A DNA stretch of 64,000 nt from an uncultured bacterium (GTDB taxonomy: Bacteria > Planctomycetota > UBA1135 > UBA2386), in NCBI GenBank assembly GCA_937906475.1, contig CALCZA010000054.1:42134-106133 (forward strand), in the 5' to 3' direction. The notes under the pieces are model-generated. The model ran no database searches and was not told the origin of the DNA. It was given only the letters and a program-made list of their open reading frames with translations. A program made the position numbers and the translations under genes. Shown here piece by piece: positions 33,086 through 43,183 of this stretch. Position 1 is the first letter of the stretch. Each line of letters begins with the position of its first letter.

Positions 33086-34825
33086 CTAGAACCCCAACGT
33101 GCCTTCGATGCCGTTCGAGCCCAGCAGGTTGGCCGGGTTCTGGATCGTCAGGCAGATCGACTGGCCTGTCAGCATCGAGCCGGCGAGGGCCACGTTGTTT
33201 GGAATCGGGATTGACACCGTGGTGCTGTTGCCGACGGCGAAGCCGGTCATGCTGGCGAGGACCGTGTTGATCCAGATCGAGCAACCGGGGGCATTGATAC
33301 CGATGGCCGAAAACGGCAGGCCGGAGCCTTGGCTGTCGCCAAAGAACGTGATCGCGATCGGGGAAGCGGCGTCGATGTTCGTCGTGGTCAGGTCCCAGTT
33401 GGTGCCGAGCACCGGTCGGTTGCTGTTCAGGCCGAGCGATAGGACTTCCATGTCACCAAAGGTGATCGTCTGGCCTAGGTCGACCGAAAGGTCGTAGCCG
33501 CCGTTGTCTGATTGGGCGCCACCAGCGGTGAAGCCGGTGATGTAGGCATTGCCAACGTTGTTGGTGACCGTGTCGTAGACGATCGTGATGTTGCCCGAGG
33601 TCAGGTCGAACTGAACTTGGAACGTCTCACCGGTCGTTAGGCTCCAGTTGAAGACGTTGTTCCAGCTGACGATGGCGACCCCAGCAACCTCTTCGAAGCT
33701 GATCGTGCCACTGCCGGTGGCGTTCGGTTGGAAGTCGTGCCACATCGGACTGATCATCGGCAGTGCCGAGGCGAGCCAAGTCGGTACGTCCGGCGTCCAG
33801 CCAGCACCATTGCCAGTAGCACCGAGTGTGATCTGACCGTTCGACGAAACCGTTAGGTTCATCGTGGAGCCACCCGGGATCGGCATCGCGACCGACAGGG
33901 CGACAGTCTCTTCGATGTCGTCACCGAGAGCCACTACGGCGGCGGTGGCCGACGGTGCGATGAAGACGCCGGGGATCGAATCGAGAGCTGTGTAGCCAGC
34001 ACCGCTGCGCAGCAGGGTGATCGTCGAGCCGTTGAGGTCGAACATGCCGACGTCCATGAACTCGTACATGTTGGCGTCCGTGCCACCACAGCCAGTGCCG
34101 TAGGCGGTTGCCGAAGAGCACTGCGAGGCGCCGCCGAGCGGTATGACCACGAAGCCCGGGCTGACCGGGATCATGTTGAAGCCATCAGCCGCCAGGTCAA
34201 AGGTCATCGCTGCGAGGAACTCTTCGAAGGTCGTGTCGTCGAGCGTGATCGGGCCAGTGCTGAAGTCGCTGCTCAGCGGGATGGTCGCACCGTTGCCGGG
34301 GCTGGCGCCGATGACGCCGTTAGCCGAGATACCGCCGAAGGTGGAGTTGTTAGTCGCGTTGGCGTCGTAGACGCACTTGATCTCGCCGGCGAGCCCCAGG
34401 GTCATTTGGAACGAGAAGGTCTGCGTTCCGCCATAGCTGATCATGTCCTGCCACGTAATCGTGAACTGGCTCGCGGTGCCGCCAACGTAGACGTCGCCGA
34501 TTGCGCCGGGGACTGTGTCCGTCCATAGCGGGCAAATGACTGGACCGTTGGTCGCTAGGTCCGCTGAGTTCGGCGAGTAGACGAGCGGCACGGCGACGGG
34601 CGTTGCCGGCACAGCGCCGTTTGACAGGAAGCAGATACCGTGATCCGAGATCGAGATGTCGGTGTAGGTCATTCCCGCGAACGGGAAGGCGAAGCCGATG
34701 GGCTGCGGTGCCGAGATCGAGTCGGTGGTAATGCCAATTGGGGAGCCCGCAGGCTCGAAACAGGCTTGCGCCATTGCCGACGTGGCGAGCAGGCCTGCGG
34801 CCAGGGTGGATGCGAGCTTTGTCAT
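33086..34825 (-). CDS. Large secreted beta-rich protein with shared C-terminal module
   Basis: 579 residues from ATG 34825, chosen because it begins a signal peptide (MTKLASTLAAGLLATSAMAQ). The mature part is acidic, low in lysine, and rich in G, T, S, V and I. Two similar halves contain FPFAGMTYTDISISDHGICFLSNGA / MNLTVSSNGQITLGA and TFSFQMTLGLAGEIKCVYDANATNN / TFQVQFDLTSGNITIVYDT, so it may be an internal duplication of a nidogen-like or lectin-like fold. The last 95 residues (LGTNWDLTTTNID... IPIPNNVALAGSMLTGQ) resemble the N-terminal module of the kelch protein at 26326-27903. Function unknown; a surface or outer-matrix role is likely. Confidence 0.75.
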   Translation of the reverse strand: MTKLASTLAAGLLATSAMAQACFEPAGSPIGITTDSISAPQPIGFAFPFAGMTYTDISISDHGICFLSNGAVPATPVAVPLVYSPNSADLATNGPVICPLWTDTVPGAIGDVYVGGTASQFTITWQDMISYGGTQTFSFQMTLGLAGEIKCVYDANATNNSTFGGISANGVIGASPGNGATIPLSSDFSTGPITLDDTTFEEFLAAMTFDLAADGFNMIPVSPGFVVIPLGGASQCSSATAYGTGCGGTDANMYEFMDVGMFDLNGSTITLLRSGAGYTALDSIPGVFIAPSATAAVVALGDDIEETVALSVAMPIPGGSTMNLTVSSNGQITLGATGNGAGWTPDVPTWLASALPMISPMWHDFQPNATGSGTISFEEVAGVAIVSWNNVFNWSLTTGETFQVQFDLTSGNITIVYDTVTNNVGNAYITGFTAGGAQSDNGGYDLSVDLGQTITFGDMEVLSLGLNSNRPVLGTNWDLTTTNIDAASPIAITFFGDSQGSGLPFSAIGINAPGCSIWINTVLASMTGFAVGNSTTVSIPIPNNVALAGSMLTGQSICLTIQNPANLLGSNGIEGTLGF

Positions 34826-35064
34826 GATTGTAGTGGACTTGGAACGGCAGGAATAAACGCGTGGCGTCCGAGGGCGCGTCAGGCAGTATTGCACAGTAGC
34901 ATAGAGGCTCCTCGACGTTGACACGGTGCGACCCCGAAATCTGCCAGAGCTTTGTTCGCGTCGTCGTAAATGAACAGCCTAATCATTTCGCCTTGGCACC
35001 TGGCCGTGGCTTCCGGCAGCCAACCACTAGACGTCGCAACGATCCGTTTGGACCACCCGTCGCC

Positions 35065-36228
35065 ATGAAGGGCATCGCCGATGCTGCGGTGGCCCGATGT
35101 TGGCTCGGCTTTGCCGGGTTCTACACGTGCAGTTTTGCGGTGCTGGGGATCTACATGCAGTTTTTGCCCGTGTGGCTGCATGAAGTGCAAGGCTTCGAGG
35201 CGGACGATATCGCCGTCATCCTCGCGGCGCAGACGATCTCACGCACGGTGGCGGGCCCATATTGGTCGAACTGCGTCGACCGTACTGGCAATGCGCGGCG
35301 CGTCTTGATCTGGCTGTCAGCTGGCGGTGCTGGAGCGTTTGCGTTGTTTGGCTGGGCACCGACGTTGGCGACGGCTTGGTGCGTGGCGTTCGTATTCGGA
35401 TGTCTCTATCCACCGATGCATCCCATTGCCGACGCGGCTGCGATACGCGCTGCTGGTCGGCTCGGATTCTCGTTTGGTCGGTTGCGAATGATGGGCTCTG
35501 GCGCCTTCCTGGTCGTCATTTTGCTCGCCGGCAGTTACCTCGAACGCAACGGTACCGGTCACGTGTATGGCATGTTGCTGGTTGCGTTGGTGATGACTGC
35601 GCTTGCGGCGTGGAGTGTGCCACGTGACCGTTTGCATGTCCCGCCGGCCGCGAGCGAGCGCACGCCGTGGTGGCATCTGTTCCGGTCGCGGTCGTTCGTG
35701 ATTCTGATGATCAGCGCGGCGCTCATTCAAGGTAGCCACGCGACGTTCTATCAGCAGTCGACTGTGTATTGGAACGCGCACGGCATCGACAAATCGACCG
35801 CTGCGATGTTGTGGGGTGAAGGCGTGCTCGCCGAGATCGTGTTGCTGTTCTTCGCCAAGCACACGCTCGAGAAACTACGTCCGACGACTTTGTTGTTGCT
35901 CGGTGGTAGCGGTGCGATTGTGCGTTGGCTGGTGATCGGATCGACGACGTCGCTGCCGTGGTTGTTCGCGACCAGTTGGTTGCACGCGCTCAGCTTCGGG
36001 GCGACCTATCTAGGTGCGATTCGCGCCGTCGAGCGGCGCGTGCCGGCAGAACAGCGGGCGACGGCGCAGGGAATACTCGGGGCCGCGCAGGCAGGTGGCG
36101 GCATGGTGTTCTGTGGCTTGATCGGTGGCTTCACGTTCAAGCACTATCAAGGCCACGCGTTCTACTTCATGGCAGGCTTCGCCGCGGTTGGCGTGATGCT
36201 GGCGATGTGGTTGCGTCGCTCCCGCTGA
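35065..36228 (+). CDS. Major facilitator superfamily transporter (HcaT/MFS_1-like)
   Basis: 387 residues from ATG 35065 (MKGIADAAVARCWLGF). About 12 membrane helices with the FYTCSFAVLGIYMQFLPVWL opening of the MFS_1-like/3-phenylpropionate transporter family, a GRLRMMGSGAF segment, and a loop ERRVPAEQRATAQGILGA between helices 10 and 11 that matches this family (vPaelratAQGLl). The substrate is unknown. Upstream in-frame codons form a non-hydrophobic extension and are not included. Confidence 0.88.
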   Translation: MKGIADAAVARCWLGFAGFYTCSFAVLGIYMQFLPVWLHEVQGFEADDIAVILAAQTISRTVAGPYWSNCVDRTGNARRVLIWLSAGGAGAFALFGWAPTLATAWCVAFVFGCLYPPMHPIADAAAIRAAGRLGFSFGRLRMMGSGAFLVVILLAGSYLERNGTGHVYGMLLVALVMTALAAWSVPRDRLHVPPAASERTPWWHLFRSRSFVILMISAALIQGSHATFYQQSTVYWNAHGIDKSTAAMLWGEGVLAEIVLLFFAKHTLEKLRPTTLLLLGGSGAIVRWLVIGSTTSLPWLFATSWLHALSFGATYLGAIRAVERRVPAEQRATAQGILGAAQAGGGMVFCGLIGGFTFKHYQGHAFYFMAGFAAVGVMLAMWLRRSR

Positions 36229-36284
36229 GCGTCGTGCTCGCCGCCGTTGCGCATGGAGCAATCCCACCGATCGGTGCGAATTGC

Positions 36285-37589
36285 TCAGTTCGTCGACTTG
36301 GACCAGAGCGCCAGCCAGATGGAGAACATCGCGCCAGCCAGGACCGCTAAGGTCAGACCGGTATAGTGCCAGCACGGTTGCGACAGCAGTTGCTCGGCGA
36401 CGCGTTGCCACGAGCGAACGGCGGTTTCGCCGATCGGCGAGGCCAGCGCGCGTTCGGGGCGCGTTTGCAGGATCACCGGAATGGCGAACGCGGCGAGCGC
36501 TGCTGTCGACAATCCGTTCTTGAAGCGCAATACACCGAGGCGGCGCCAGCAGGTGGTGACTACGGCGACGAGGCCGAACGTGCCCAGCACGGTAGCTAGA
36601 TGGATTGGGTCGATTGATGCGCAAGCGAGCGGCAGTGCCGGTGCCACGAACAGGGTCGCGAGCAATAACCACAGATGGGCGCCGCGGCGGCGTTGTGGTT
36701 GGTCGAGCCAATCGTCGAGGCCGGCTGTACCCATGACGGTGATTGCGAGCACGCTGAGCCACAACGACATCGCGGCTACGCCCCATACCGTGAACACCGC
36801 CGGCATCGAGGCCGACATGCCGGGTATGGTCAGCAAGATGGTTGGCATGGCCCCAACCACGGCGAGTGTCAGCCACAGCGACGTCATCACGTGGCGTTGT
36901 CGACGCAAGATCCCGAGCAGCGCGAACCAGACCAAGAACGGACCGACGACGCGCACGAGGACCATTGGCGTGGTTTCGCCGGACAGCACGTTCTGTGGAT
37001 CGATGGCTTGTTGGTCGCCGAGCCAGCCGGCCAGCGGGTCGAGCCAGACCAGGTTAGTCAGTGCCAATGTGCCGATGAGCACGGTTAGACCGATGGCGCG
37101 CAGCGGCACGCGGTCGATGCCTTGGCCACTGCGGATGATCGTGATCGCGAGTGTTCCGGCAGCCAGCATGGCCGCGAGCGTGGCGATGACGGTGACGCCG
37201 AGCACGAACGGCGCGGCGATGCAGAGGCCGGCCCATGGCAGCCAGATGCGCCGCGTCGATGGCAGGGTGCAGTGGTAAGCGGCTTCGAGTGCGAGCGGCA
37301 CGAGCGCGGCGGCGAGTTGTTCGCGCGGCGAGTCGATCAGGCCGGCAAACAACGGCGACATGCCGTAGGCGACGCCGCCGACGAAACCCGCATAGCGACT
37401 GCGTCCCTGCACCCGCAAGAAGCGGTAGGTCAGCATGCCACCAACCGCGCCGGCAATCATCGTGACGTAGGCGGATTCACCAAGCGGTCCGTGGCGCAAT
37501 GCCGCGGCGAGGTGCGTTACGGCGGTCAGCAACCCGATCAAGCACACGGCGATGATGCCTTCTCGGCGACCCGTTCCGAACAGGCTCAT
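36285..37589 (-). CDS. Polytopic membrane protein of unknown function
   Basis: 434 residues with about 11-12 predicted membrane helices and only short loops. No motif I can assign. An early loop contains FLRVQGRSRYAGFVGGVAYGMSPLFAGLIDSPREQLAAALVPLALE, a pattern (YGMSP near a membrane face, then an amphipathic helix) also seen in YfhO-type and other GT-C membrane proteins. It follows the two YfhO-family genes on the same strand (75-base gap), so it may be part of the same envelope-glycan unit. That link is by position only. Confidence 0.65.
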   Translation of the reverse strand: MSLFGTGRREGIIAVCLIGLLTAVTHLAAALRHGPLGESAYVTMIAGAVGGMLTYRFLRVQGRSRYAGFVGGVAYGMSPLFAGLIDSPREQLAAALVPLALEAAYHCTLPSTRRIWLPWAGLCIAAPFVLGVTVIATLAAMLAAGTLAITIIRSGQGIDRVPLRAIGLTVLIGTLALTNLVWLDPLAGWLGDQQAIDPQNVLSGETTPMVLVRVVGPFLVWFALLGILRRQRHVMTSLWLTLAVVGAMPTILLTIPGMSASMPAVFTVWGVAAMSLWLSVLAITVMGTAGLDDWLDQPQRRRGAHLWLLLATLFVAPALPLACASIDPIHLATVLGTFGLVAVVTTCWRRLGVLRFKNGLSTAALAAFAIPVILQTRPERALASPIGETAVRSWQRVAEQLLSQPCWHYTGLTLAVLAGAMFSIWLALWSKSTN

Positions 37590-37664
37590 CGGAGCATCTC
37601 CCGGAGGGGCACCTGGTATGCGCGGGCGTTTGCTGGCACGCGCAATCTTCGACGTTTGTCGTTC

Positions 37665-40316
37665 TTACTCTTGAGCTTGCGTCAACGCTTGTGCGGGGCG
37701 CTGCTGCCTTTTGAGCAGCAGCCATGTTGCGGAAGCGGTCACTGTTGCGATGAGCATCAGCCAGAAGCCCAGTTTGAGGCCCGGCGCTTCGTAGGTGAAC
37801 ACGACGTGGCAGGCGGTCTCAGGCAGCACGAGCAGGCGCTGCGAGTGGTTGCAGCGGATGATCGTGGTCTCTTTGCCGTCGATGGTTGCGTGCCATCCCG
37901 GCAGGAAGGTGTCGGCGACGACGAGGTGCTTGGTCTGGCCGGCTGCGACTTCGACTTCGATGTGGCTCGGGTCGTTGCGGGTCACGTTGACGGCGCGGAT
38001 CTCTTCGAGCACTGCCGTGTTTTCGACATCCTTGGGCAGATCGGCATCGGTGACGAACGCTTGTTGGCGCGGTTGCAGTGTCTCGGCGGTGATCGCTTGC
38101 AGCACGGCGGCATCGTTTGGCAAGTTCGCGATGCTCTGTGCGACGTAGATGCGATCCAAAGCCTGCAGCCGTTCGATCACGAACAAGGCTCCGCGCTTGC
38201 TCCGTAATTTGGGGCCGACGACCTTGCCGACGCGGTCGGCAGCTTGCGCAATCCTCGGGTCGGTGGTCAGCGCATAGCGCACCGCCATCAGGTCGAGCAA
38301 GGGGTGCTGCAGCAAGCTGGCTGGCAGCGACTGGGTCAGGAAGCCCTTGCCTGCAATGCGATCCCCATCGGCCTTAGTCAGTTCGCGTTCGAGCAACCTG
38401 CGCACCGGCACGAGCGTGCGGGCATCCGCATGGCTATAGAAGTTGAGATCGTGCACGCCTGTATGCATCACCTGACCCGGGGGCAGTTGCTTGGGCTGGC
38501 CTGGCGTCACGTCGGTTCGCACGATCTGGAAACCGCCACCACTCTTCCGAGCCTCTGCTTGCTCGCGCAGGAACGCGTGCACCACGGAGTCCTTGCCCTT
38601 GAGGTTGGAGGCACCTCGCGTGAGCGGCGCGCCGTGAAGTGCCAGTTGCACGATGGACACGAGCGCTGTGACCACCAGAATCCCTTGCCGCGCGCGCGCT
38701 TGCTTCAGTATCGCGAATGCAATCATCAGGATGCCGATGCCAAGCAACCACGCGGCATACTCGGCGCCGTTCTGGGCGAACTGTTCGAAGCCCTTCTCGA
38801 AGCGGTCAAAGTCGACCGGCGGGACTCCTTGCACGTGATTGACGACACCTTCGCGTTTGGTGTCGAAGTGTTCCATGAGTGACTCGGTTGCCCACTCAGG
38901 GTTCTCTGCGTGATGTTCCAGCGGGGAGGCGCTCAGCCACCAAAGCATTCCGGCTGCAACGACGCTGGCGATGCCGGCAATCAAAGGCGTGCGCTTGGCT
39001 GAGGTGGCCACTCGTTCGAAGCCGCACGCCGCGAGCCAAGTCACGAACAAAGTGCCAGCGGCCGGCCAACGGAACGGCCAGACGTTCTGCACGACCGGCA
39101 GATGGAACAGCAGCTGCAATCCGGGCCAGAACAGTCCGAGGCCGAGTGCCAAGAGCAGTGCGATGCGGGCGAACCCGGCACGGCGGCTGCGCGCGCAGAT
39201 TGCGCCGATCATGGCGAGCACAATGCCGAAGCTCGATACGAAGACCGAATATTCGGTGAAGTTGTAGTTGGGCAGCGCGGCGTTGCCGTCTTCGAGCATG
39301 CGCGTGTTCAGCAGTAGCTGCATCGGCGAGTTCGCGTAGGGCAACATGCGAGTCATCGTCGGATCGCCAAATGCGTTCGGCATCAAGTAACCGAGCAAGC
39401 CATACGGTTCGAATGCCTGGCCAGAGATGTCGGTCCACAACGGCGTTGGCAGCCGCGCACTCTCCGGGAAGAACGCGAGCGAGGGCAGCACCTGCGGCAA
39501 TGCCCAACACGCACCGAGAACCAATCCCACGAGCAAACACCCGGCGAGTCGCATCGCGTGTTCGCGGCCATGCGCGACTAGACATTCGCACGTCAGCCAA
39601 GCGAATAAGCAGCCGGCGAAGATCGTGGTGGTGGCGGCGAACGGTGGGAAGCCAGCGAGCCAGGTCATCGCGAACGCAAACGCGAGTGCTAGGGTCGCTA
39701 GCGGCTTGAAGCGTTTTGCTTGCGCTATGCGCAGCATTGGCCACAGCACGCCGGGTAGCCAGATGAAGCTCGCAAGCCGCATCCAGAAGAAGCTGTTCGC
39801 GGCGACGGGGCCAGACAACTGGAATAGTACCGCGCCAAACCAAGCAGCCGGCAAGCCGAAGCCCAGTTGTCGGAACAGGCCAAACGCTAACAGTCCTGCC
39901 AGCGCCAGGTTGCACCACGCCACGAGGCCGAGTTTGCTCGCTGGTTCGTCGGCAAACAGTGCGAGCCAGTTCGGTGGGTAGCACAGGCCGATCAGACCGT
40001 GCGCATGTAGCGGCGCGCCGCCGCGTGCCGTTGGGTTCCACGTCGGCAGGCGGCCCTCCCGCAGTTCCTTGCCGGCAAGTTCGAGTTCGGGAACGAACCA
40101 CACTGGCACTTCGGTGACGTCAAAATTGGCGCCTTCGCGGGCGAGTGCCAGTTCACTGTCGGTCGCGGTGATGCTGCTCGGCGGGAACTGATTGACGTCG
40201 TAGGAGACGAACGTGCGATCGCCGAAGACGCATGGGCCAAGCCACACCAGCGGCAGCAATACGAGCGAGAGCAGCGCGAGCAGTGCGTTGCGCGTCCACA
40301 TACGTTGCTCGCTCAT
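37665..40316 (-). CDS. YfhO-family membrane protein (copy 2 of a tandem pair)
   Basis: 883 residues from ATG 40316, which overlaps the stop of the upstream paralogue (ATGA). About 12-13 membrane helices in the first 500 residues include the acidic GT-C-like first loop (CVFGDRTFVSYDVNQFPPS) and WNPTARGGAPLHAHGLIGLCYPPNWL, typical of YfhO. The external C-terminal domain has the family hallmark VADTFLPGWHATIDGKETTI ... VVFTYEAPGLKLGFWLMLI. YfhO relatives glycosylate lipoteichoic acid in Bacillus; in a Gram-negative cell the acceptor must differ. A likely role is adding sugars from a lipid carrier to an envelope component. Confidence 0.85.
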   Translation of the reverse strand: MSEQRMWTRNALLALLSLVLLPLVWLGPCVFGDRTFVSYDVNQFPPSSITATDSELALAREGANFDVTEVPVWFVPELELAGKELREGRLPTWNPTARGGAPLHAHGLIGLCYPPNWLALFADEPASKLGLVAWCNLALAGLLAFGLFRQLGFGLPAAWFGAVLFQLSGPVAANSFFWMRLASFIWLPGVLWPMLRIAQAKRFKPLATLALAFAFAMTWLAGFPPFAATTTIFAGCLFAWLTCECLVAHGREHAMRLAGCLLVGLVLGACWALPQVLPSLAFFPESARLPTPLWTDISGQAFEPYGLLGYLMPNAFGDPTMTRMLPYANSPMQLLLNTRMLEDGNAALPNYNFTEYSVFVSSFGIVLAMIGAICARSRRAGFARIALLLALGLGLFWPGLQLLFHLPVVQNVWPFRWPAAGTLFVTWLAACGFERVATSAKRTPLIAGIASVVAAGMLWWLSASPLEHHAENPEWATESLMEHFDTKREGVVNHVQGVPPVDFDRFEKGFEQFAQNGAEYAAWLLGIGILMIAFAILKQARARQGILVVTALVSIVQLALHGAPLTRGASNLKGKDSVVHAFLREQAEARKSGGGFQIVRTDVTPGQPKQLPPGQVMHTGVHDLNFYSHADARTLVPVRRLLERELTKADGDRIAGKGFLTQSLPASLLQHPLLDLMAVRYALTTDPRIAQAADRVGKVVGPKLRSKRGALFVIERLQALDRIYVAQSIANLPNDAAVLQAITAETLQPRQQAFVTDADLPKDVENTAVLEEIRAVNVTRNDPSHIEVEVAAGQTKHLVVADTFLPGWHATIDGKETTIIRCNHSQRLLVLPETACHVVFTYEAPGLKLGFWLMLIATVTASATWLLLKRQQRPAQALTQAQE

Positions 40317-43060
40317 ACCGTGCCCTTGATGGAACCAGTTAGTTTGCGGCGGCCGGTGACGAAGCATCCGAGCACGCAAAGCCACGCCAACAACGTCAAT
40401 CGCAACGGCCAAACGACCCGGGCGCCGTCGTAGGTGAAGACGATCTGGTGTTCTCCTGGTCCGACGTAGACGGCGCGCAGGTAGTGGTCGGCGATCAGGA
40501 TCTCGGTCGGCTCACCGTCAACGGTTGCGCACCAGCCCTTGTCGAACGGGTCCGCGAGTCGCACGTAGCCATCGTGCGAGCACGTGACTTCGAGTTCGAC
40601 TACTTCGTCGGTGTGCAGCTTGATCCGCACGTCGGCCTTGACGTTGTCGGCGACGGTTGGGCGAACCGCATCTTCGCGCTCGAGCACGATGCGGTTGCGA
40701 ACATCGCGGTCACGCTTGCCAAGGGCGTCGAGGCGCGCTTGTTCCGGGCGCGGTTGCTTATCGGTCGCGACTTCGGGCAGTGGTGCCGTGTCAGCAATCA
40801 CGTCGACGGAGCGCACAAACGTCGCGCGCGGCATCGCGGTCGTGCGTTCGAGCAACCGGAAACTGCCGGTGCCTGCCGGCGTGCGATCGATCAGCGTCGC
40901 CGTTGGCTTGACACTAGTGTTAGTCACGATGTAGCGAATGCCGTAGAGGTCGCTCAGTGGGTGCGTCAGCGACTTGGCATCGTGGAACGATCCAACGCCG
41001 GCGCCGCCGTAGCCCATGTTGGCTTCGATGCTCTCGAAGTACTGTTCAAAGCGCGCGGGTGGCAGTGGGTTGTAGGCGTTCGCATCGGCGAGTCCCAAGA
41101 ACCCCGGCACGTTGCCGGGTAAGCCGTTGCTCGCCATGCCAGGTAGCGCGAGGCGTTGCAGGCGCGGTCGCGGTTGCTGGTCTTGGTGGTCGGCAAGAAT
41201 CGGTGCCATCACCTTCGGCACTGCGGTCACTCGTTCTGCCGGCACCGTCTGCATCGGGCCGAGACCCATGAGGATCAATTCGATCATCGTGGCGGCGAGC
41301 AGCGCGATCACCGTGAACGGGCGGCTGTTGGCAAACACGAGCGACCAGCGCTTTGAGAGCGCGCCGAACCCGGCAAGGCTCATCAGCAGTGCCCACATCG
41401 CGGTGGTTAGCACGCGTTGGCTATTCACTCCTGGTTCGCCTTCCAAGGCGGCTGCTTTGGCAAATTGTGCGAGTCGCACGGGATCGCCCTGCGCCAATAG
41501 GACCTGTGGGGCGTCTGTATCTAGCGCATACAGGTTGGCGTAGGCCTGCACGAACTCGTTCTCTCCGGTGTTACTGACGGTCCAGTAAACCACGATCGCG
41601 GAGATCACCGCAATCACGGCCAGCACCGCCCGGCCCGGCTTGCGCAAGCCGTCTCGCAGCCAGGCGTCACAGCCGAGTCCAGCTAATACGACGAGCGGCA
41701 TGGCGACCGAGAACAGCAGGCGGCGCACGTCGCCAGCGGTCATGCCGGGCAGGATGCGCGCCAGTGAGAAGAACGGTTGGTCGCCAGTCGAAATGCCGAA
41801 TGCGAGGAACCCGAAGGCGGCGAAGAACACCACCATCACGCGGTGGCGCTTGCTGAACAGCGCGGTTACCGCAGCGGCGAGTGGAATGACACCAATGGCG
41901 AATGAGGTCTCGACCCAGTTGTGGATCGCGGCGCCGTCCTCTGGCCGCGTTGGGTTCTCCAACAACACCAACTGACTCCAGGGCATCTTGGTCTGGTAGG
42001 CGAGCGAGTCACCACCTTGCGGATAGAAATGATCCGCTGGCCAACTCAGCAAGTTGGGCCATGGCAACGACAAGAGGTGGTCCCAGTCGAGGCCAAGCAA
42101 TTGCAGTCGCGCAGCATCGAACTGCCCAACGCGTGCCGACTCCGCTGATGCCATCAAGATTGGCAGCATGTTGGCGAGCGACAACACGCCGCCGATACCA
42201 AGCGCGATCGCGAACGGCCACAGTCGGCGCAGGCGGTCGCCACGTTCTGCTTGGAACGCGCACAGCATCGCAAACGCGCCGGTCATGTAGCTGGCTTGTA
42301 GCGCGATGACGACAAAGCCAGTCGACCACGACAAGCCGGTCCACATCGCGAGCCAGCCAACTGCACGCCGTCGCGCGCCATCGCGTACACCGACAGCAAC
42401 CAGTTCGTGCGTTGCTGACAGCATCGGCCACAGCGACAGGGCCGCGGTCAGAATCACGTTGTGGTGCAGCTTGCACTGGGTCCACATGCCGAGCGTCGCC
42501 GCCACTAAGCCAAGCAGCGCCGCGCCGTGTCCGCAGCCGATCCGTCGCAAGAACAGGTAGGCGAACCAACCGAACAGCACGAGGTGTACGAGATACCACC
42601 AGCCGTACCATTCGACACTCGGCATCAACAGCAGCAGCACATTGATCGGCTGGTAGGGCTGCGCCATCTGCGGCACGAACGGCGCACCGCCACCAATGTC
42701 GCGAGTCCAGCGCGGCACCTCACCATCCCGGAATCGGTCCTGCATGACGCGATCCCAACACAGGGACTGCAGATACTTGTCGGTCATGCCGACGTTGCCA
42801 CGGAACGCGTCCTCCGCATCGAACGTGCCGTTGGCCTTGGCCTCGGCCATGTGCACGTCGAACAATTCCGGCGGGTGCGGCATCAGCGCGTTGCCTGGTA
42901 GCAAGCTCTCGCGCAGGAACAACACGGCGCAAACCAACGCCAGCAGCACAGCTTGCAGGTTCTCCCGGCGGCTCGTGCCGGAGCTGAGGCTAGAGTTTTG
43001 GCGCAAGTTCGGACCGGCGGTCGGGGTTGCGTCTACTTGGCCCTGGTCGGATTGGGACAT
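40313..43060 (-). CDS. YfhO-family membrane protein (copy 1 of a tandem pair)
   Basis: 915 residues if started at ATG 43060; an ATG at 43093 would add 11. After a polar 40-residue tail and a first helix (NLQAVLLALVCAVLFL) comes the YfhO first loop with VPRWTRDIGGGAPFVPQMAQPYQPINVLLLL, then about 12 helices and an external C-terminal part ending with FDKGWCATVDGEPTEILIADHYLRAVYVGPGEHQIVFTYDG, the same hallmark as the downstream copy. The two copies are clearly related but diverged. It is transcribed divergently from the GT-C-like gene at 43184. Confidence 0.85.
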   Translation of the reverse strand: MSQSDQGQVDATPTAGPNLRQNSSLSSGTSRRENLQAVLLALVCAVLFLRESLLPGNALMPHPPELFDVHMAEAKANGTFDAEDAFRGNVGMTDKYLQSLCWDRVMQDRFRDGEVPRWTRDIGGGAPFVPQMAQPYQPINVLLLLMPSVEWYGWWYLVHLVLFGWFAYLFLRRIGCGHGAALLGLVAATLGMWTQCKLHHNVILTAALSLWPMLSATHELVAVGVRDGARRRAVGWLAMWTGLSWSTGFVVIALQASYMTGAFAMLCAFQAERGDRLRRLWPFAIALGIGGVLSLANMLPILMASAESARVGQFDAARLQLLGLDWDHLLSLPWPNLLSWPADHFYPQGGDSLAYQTKMPWSQLVLLENPTRPEDGAAIHNWVETSFAIGVIPLAAAVTALFSKRHRVMVVFFAAFGFLAFGISTGDQPFFSLARILPGMTAGDVRRLLFSVAMPLVVLAGLGCDAWLRDGLRKPGRAVLAVIAVISAIVVYWTVSNTGENEFVQAYANLYALDTDAPQVLLAQGDPVRLAQFAKAAALEGEPGVNSQRVLTTAMWALLMSLAGFGALSKRWSLVFANSRPFTVIALLAATMIELILMGLGPMQTVPAERVTAVPKVMAPILADHQDQQPRPRLQRLALPGMASNGLPGNVPGFLGLADANAYNPLPPARFEQYFESIEANMGYGGAGVGSFHDAKSLTHPLSDLYGIRYIVTNTSVKPTATLIDRTPAGTGSFRLLERTTAMPRATFVRSVDVIADTAPLPEVATDKQPRPEQARLDALGKRDRDVRNRIVLEREDAVRPTVADNVKADVRIKLHTDEVVELEVTCSHDGYVRLADPFDKGWCATVDGEPTEILIADHYLRAVYVGPGEHQIVFTYDGARVVWPLRLTLLAWLCVLGCFVTGRRKLTGSIKGTV

Positions 43061-43183
43061 GTTGTTGGCCGCGCGGGCCGCCGCGCGACCCATGACGATG
43101 CAGCAGCACTGCAGTTGACGCAACGGGGATCGTATGTGTGTCGTTGTCGCACGCAGATCCTCCCGTATGGTGCGCAGCCGGCA

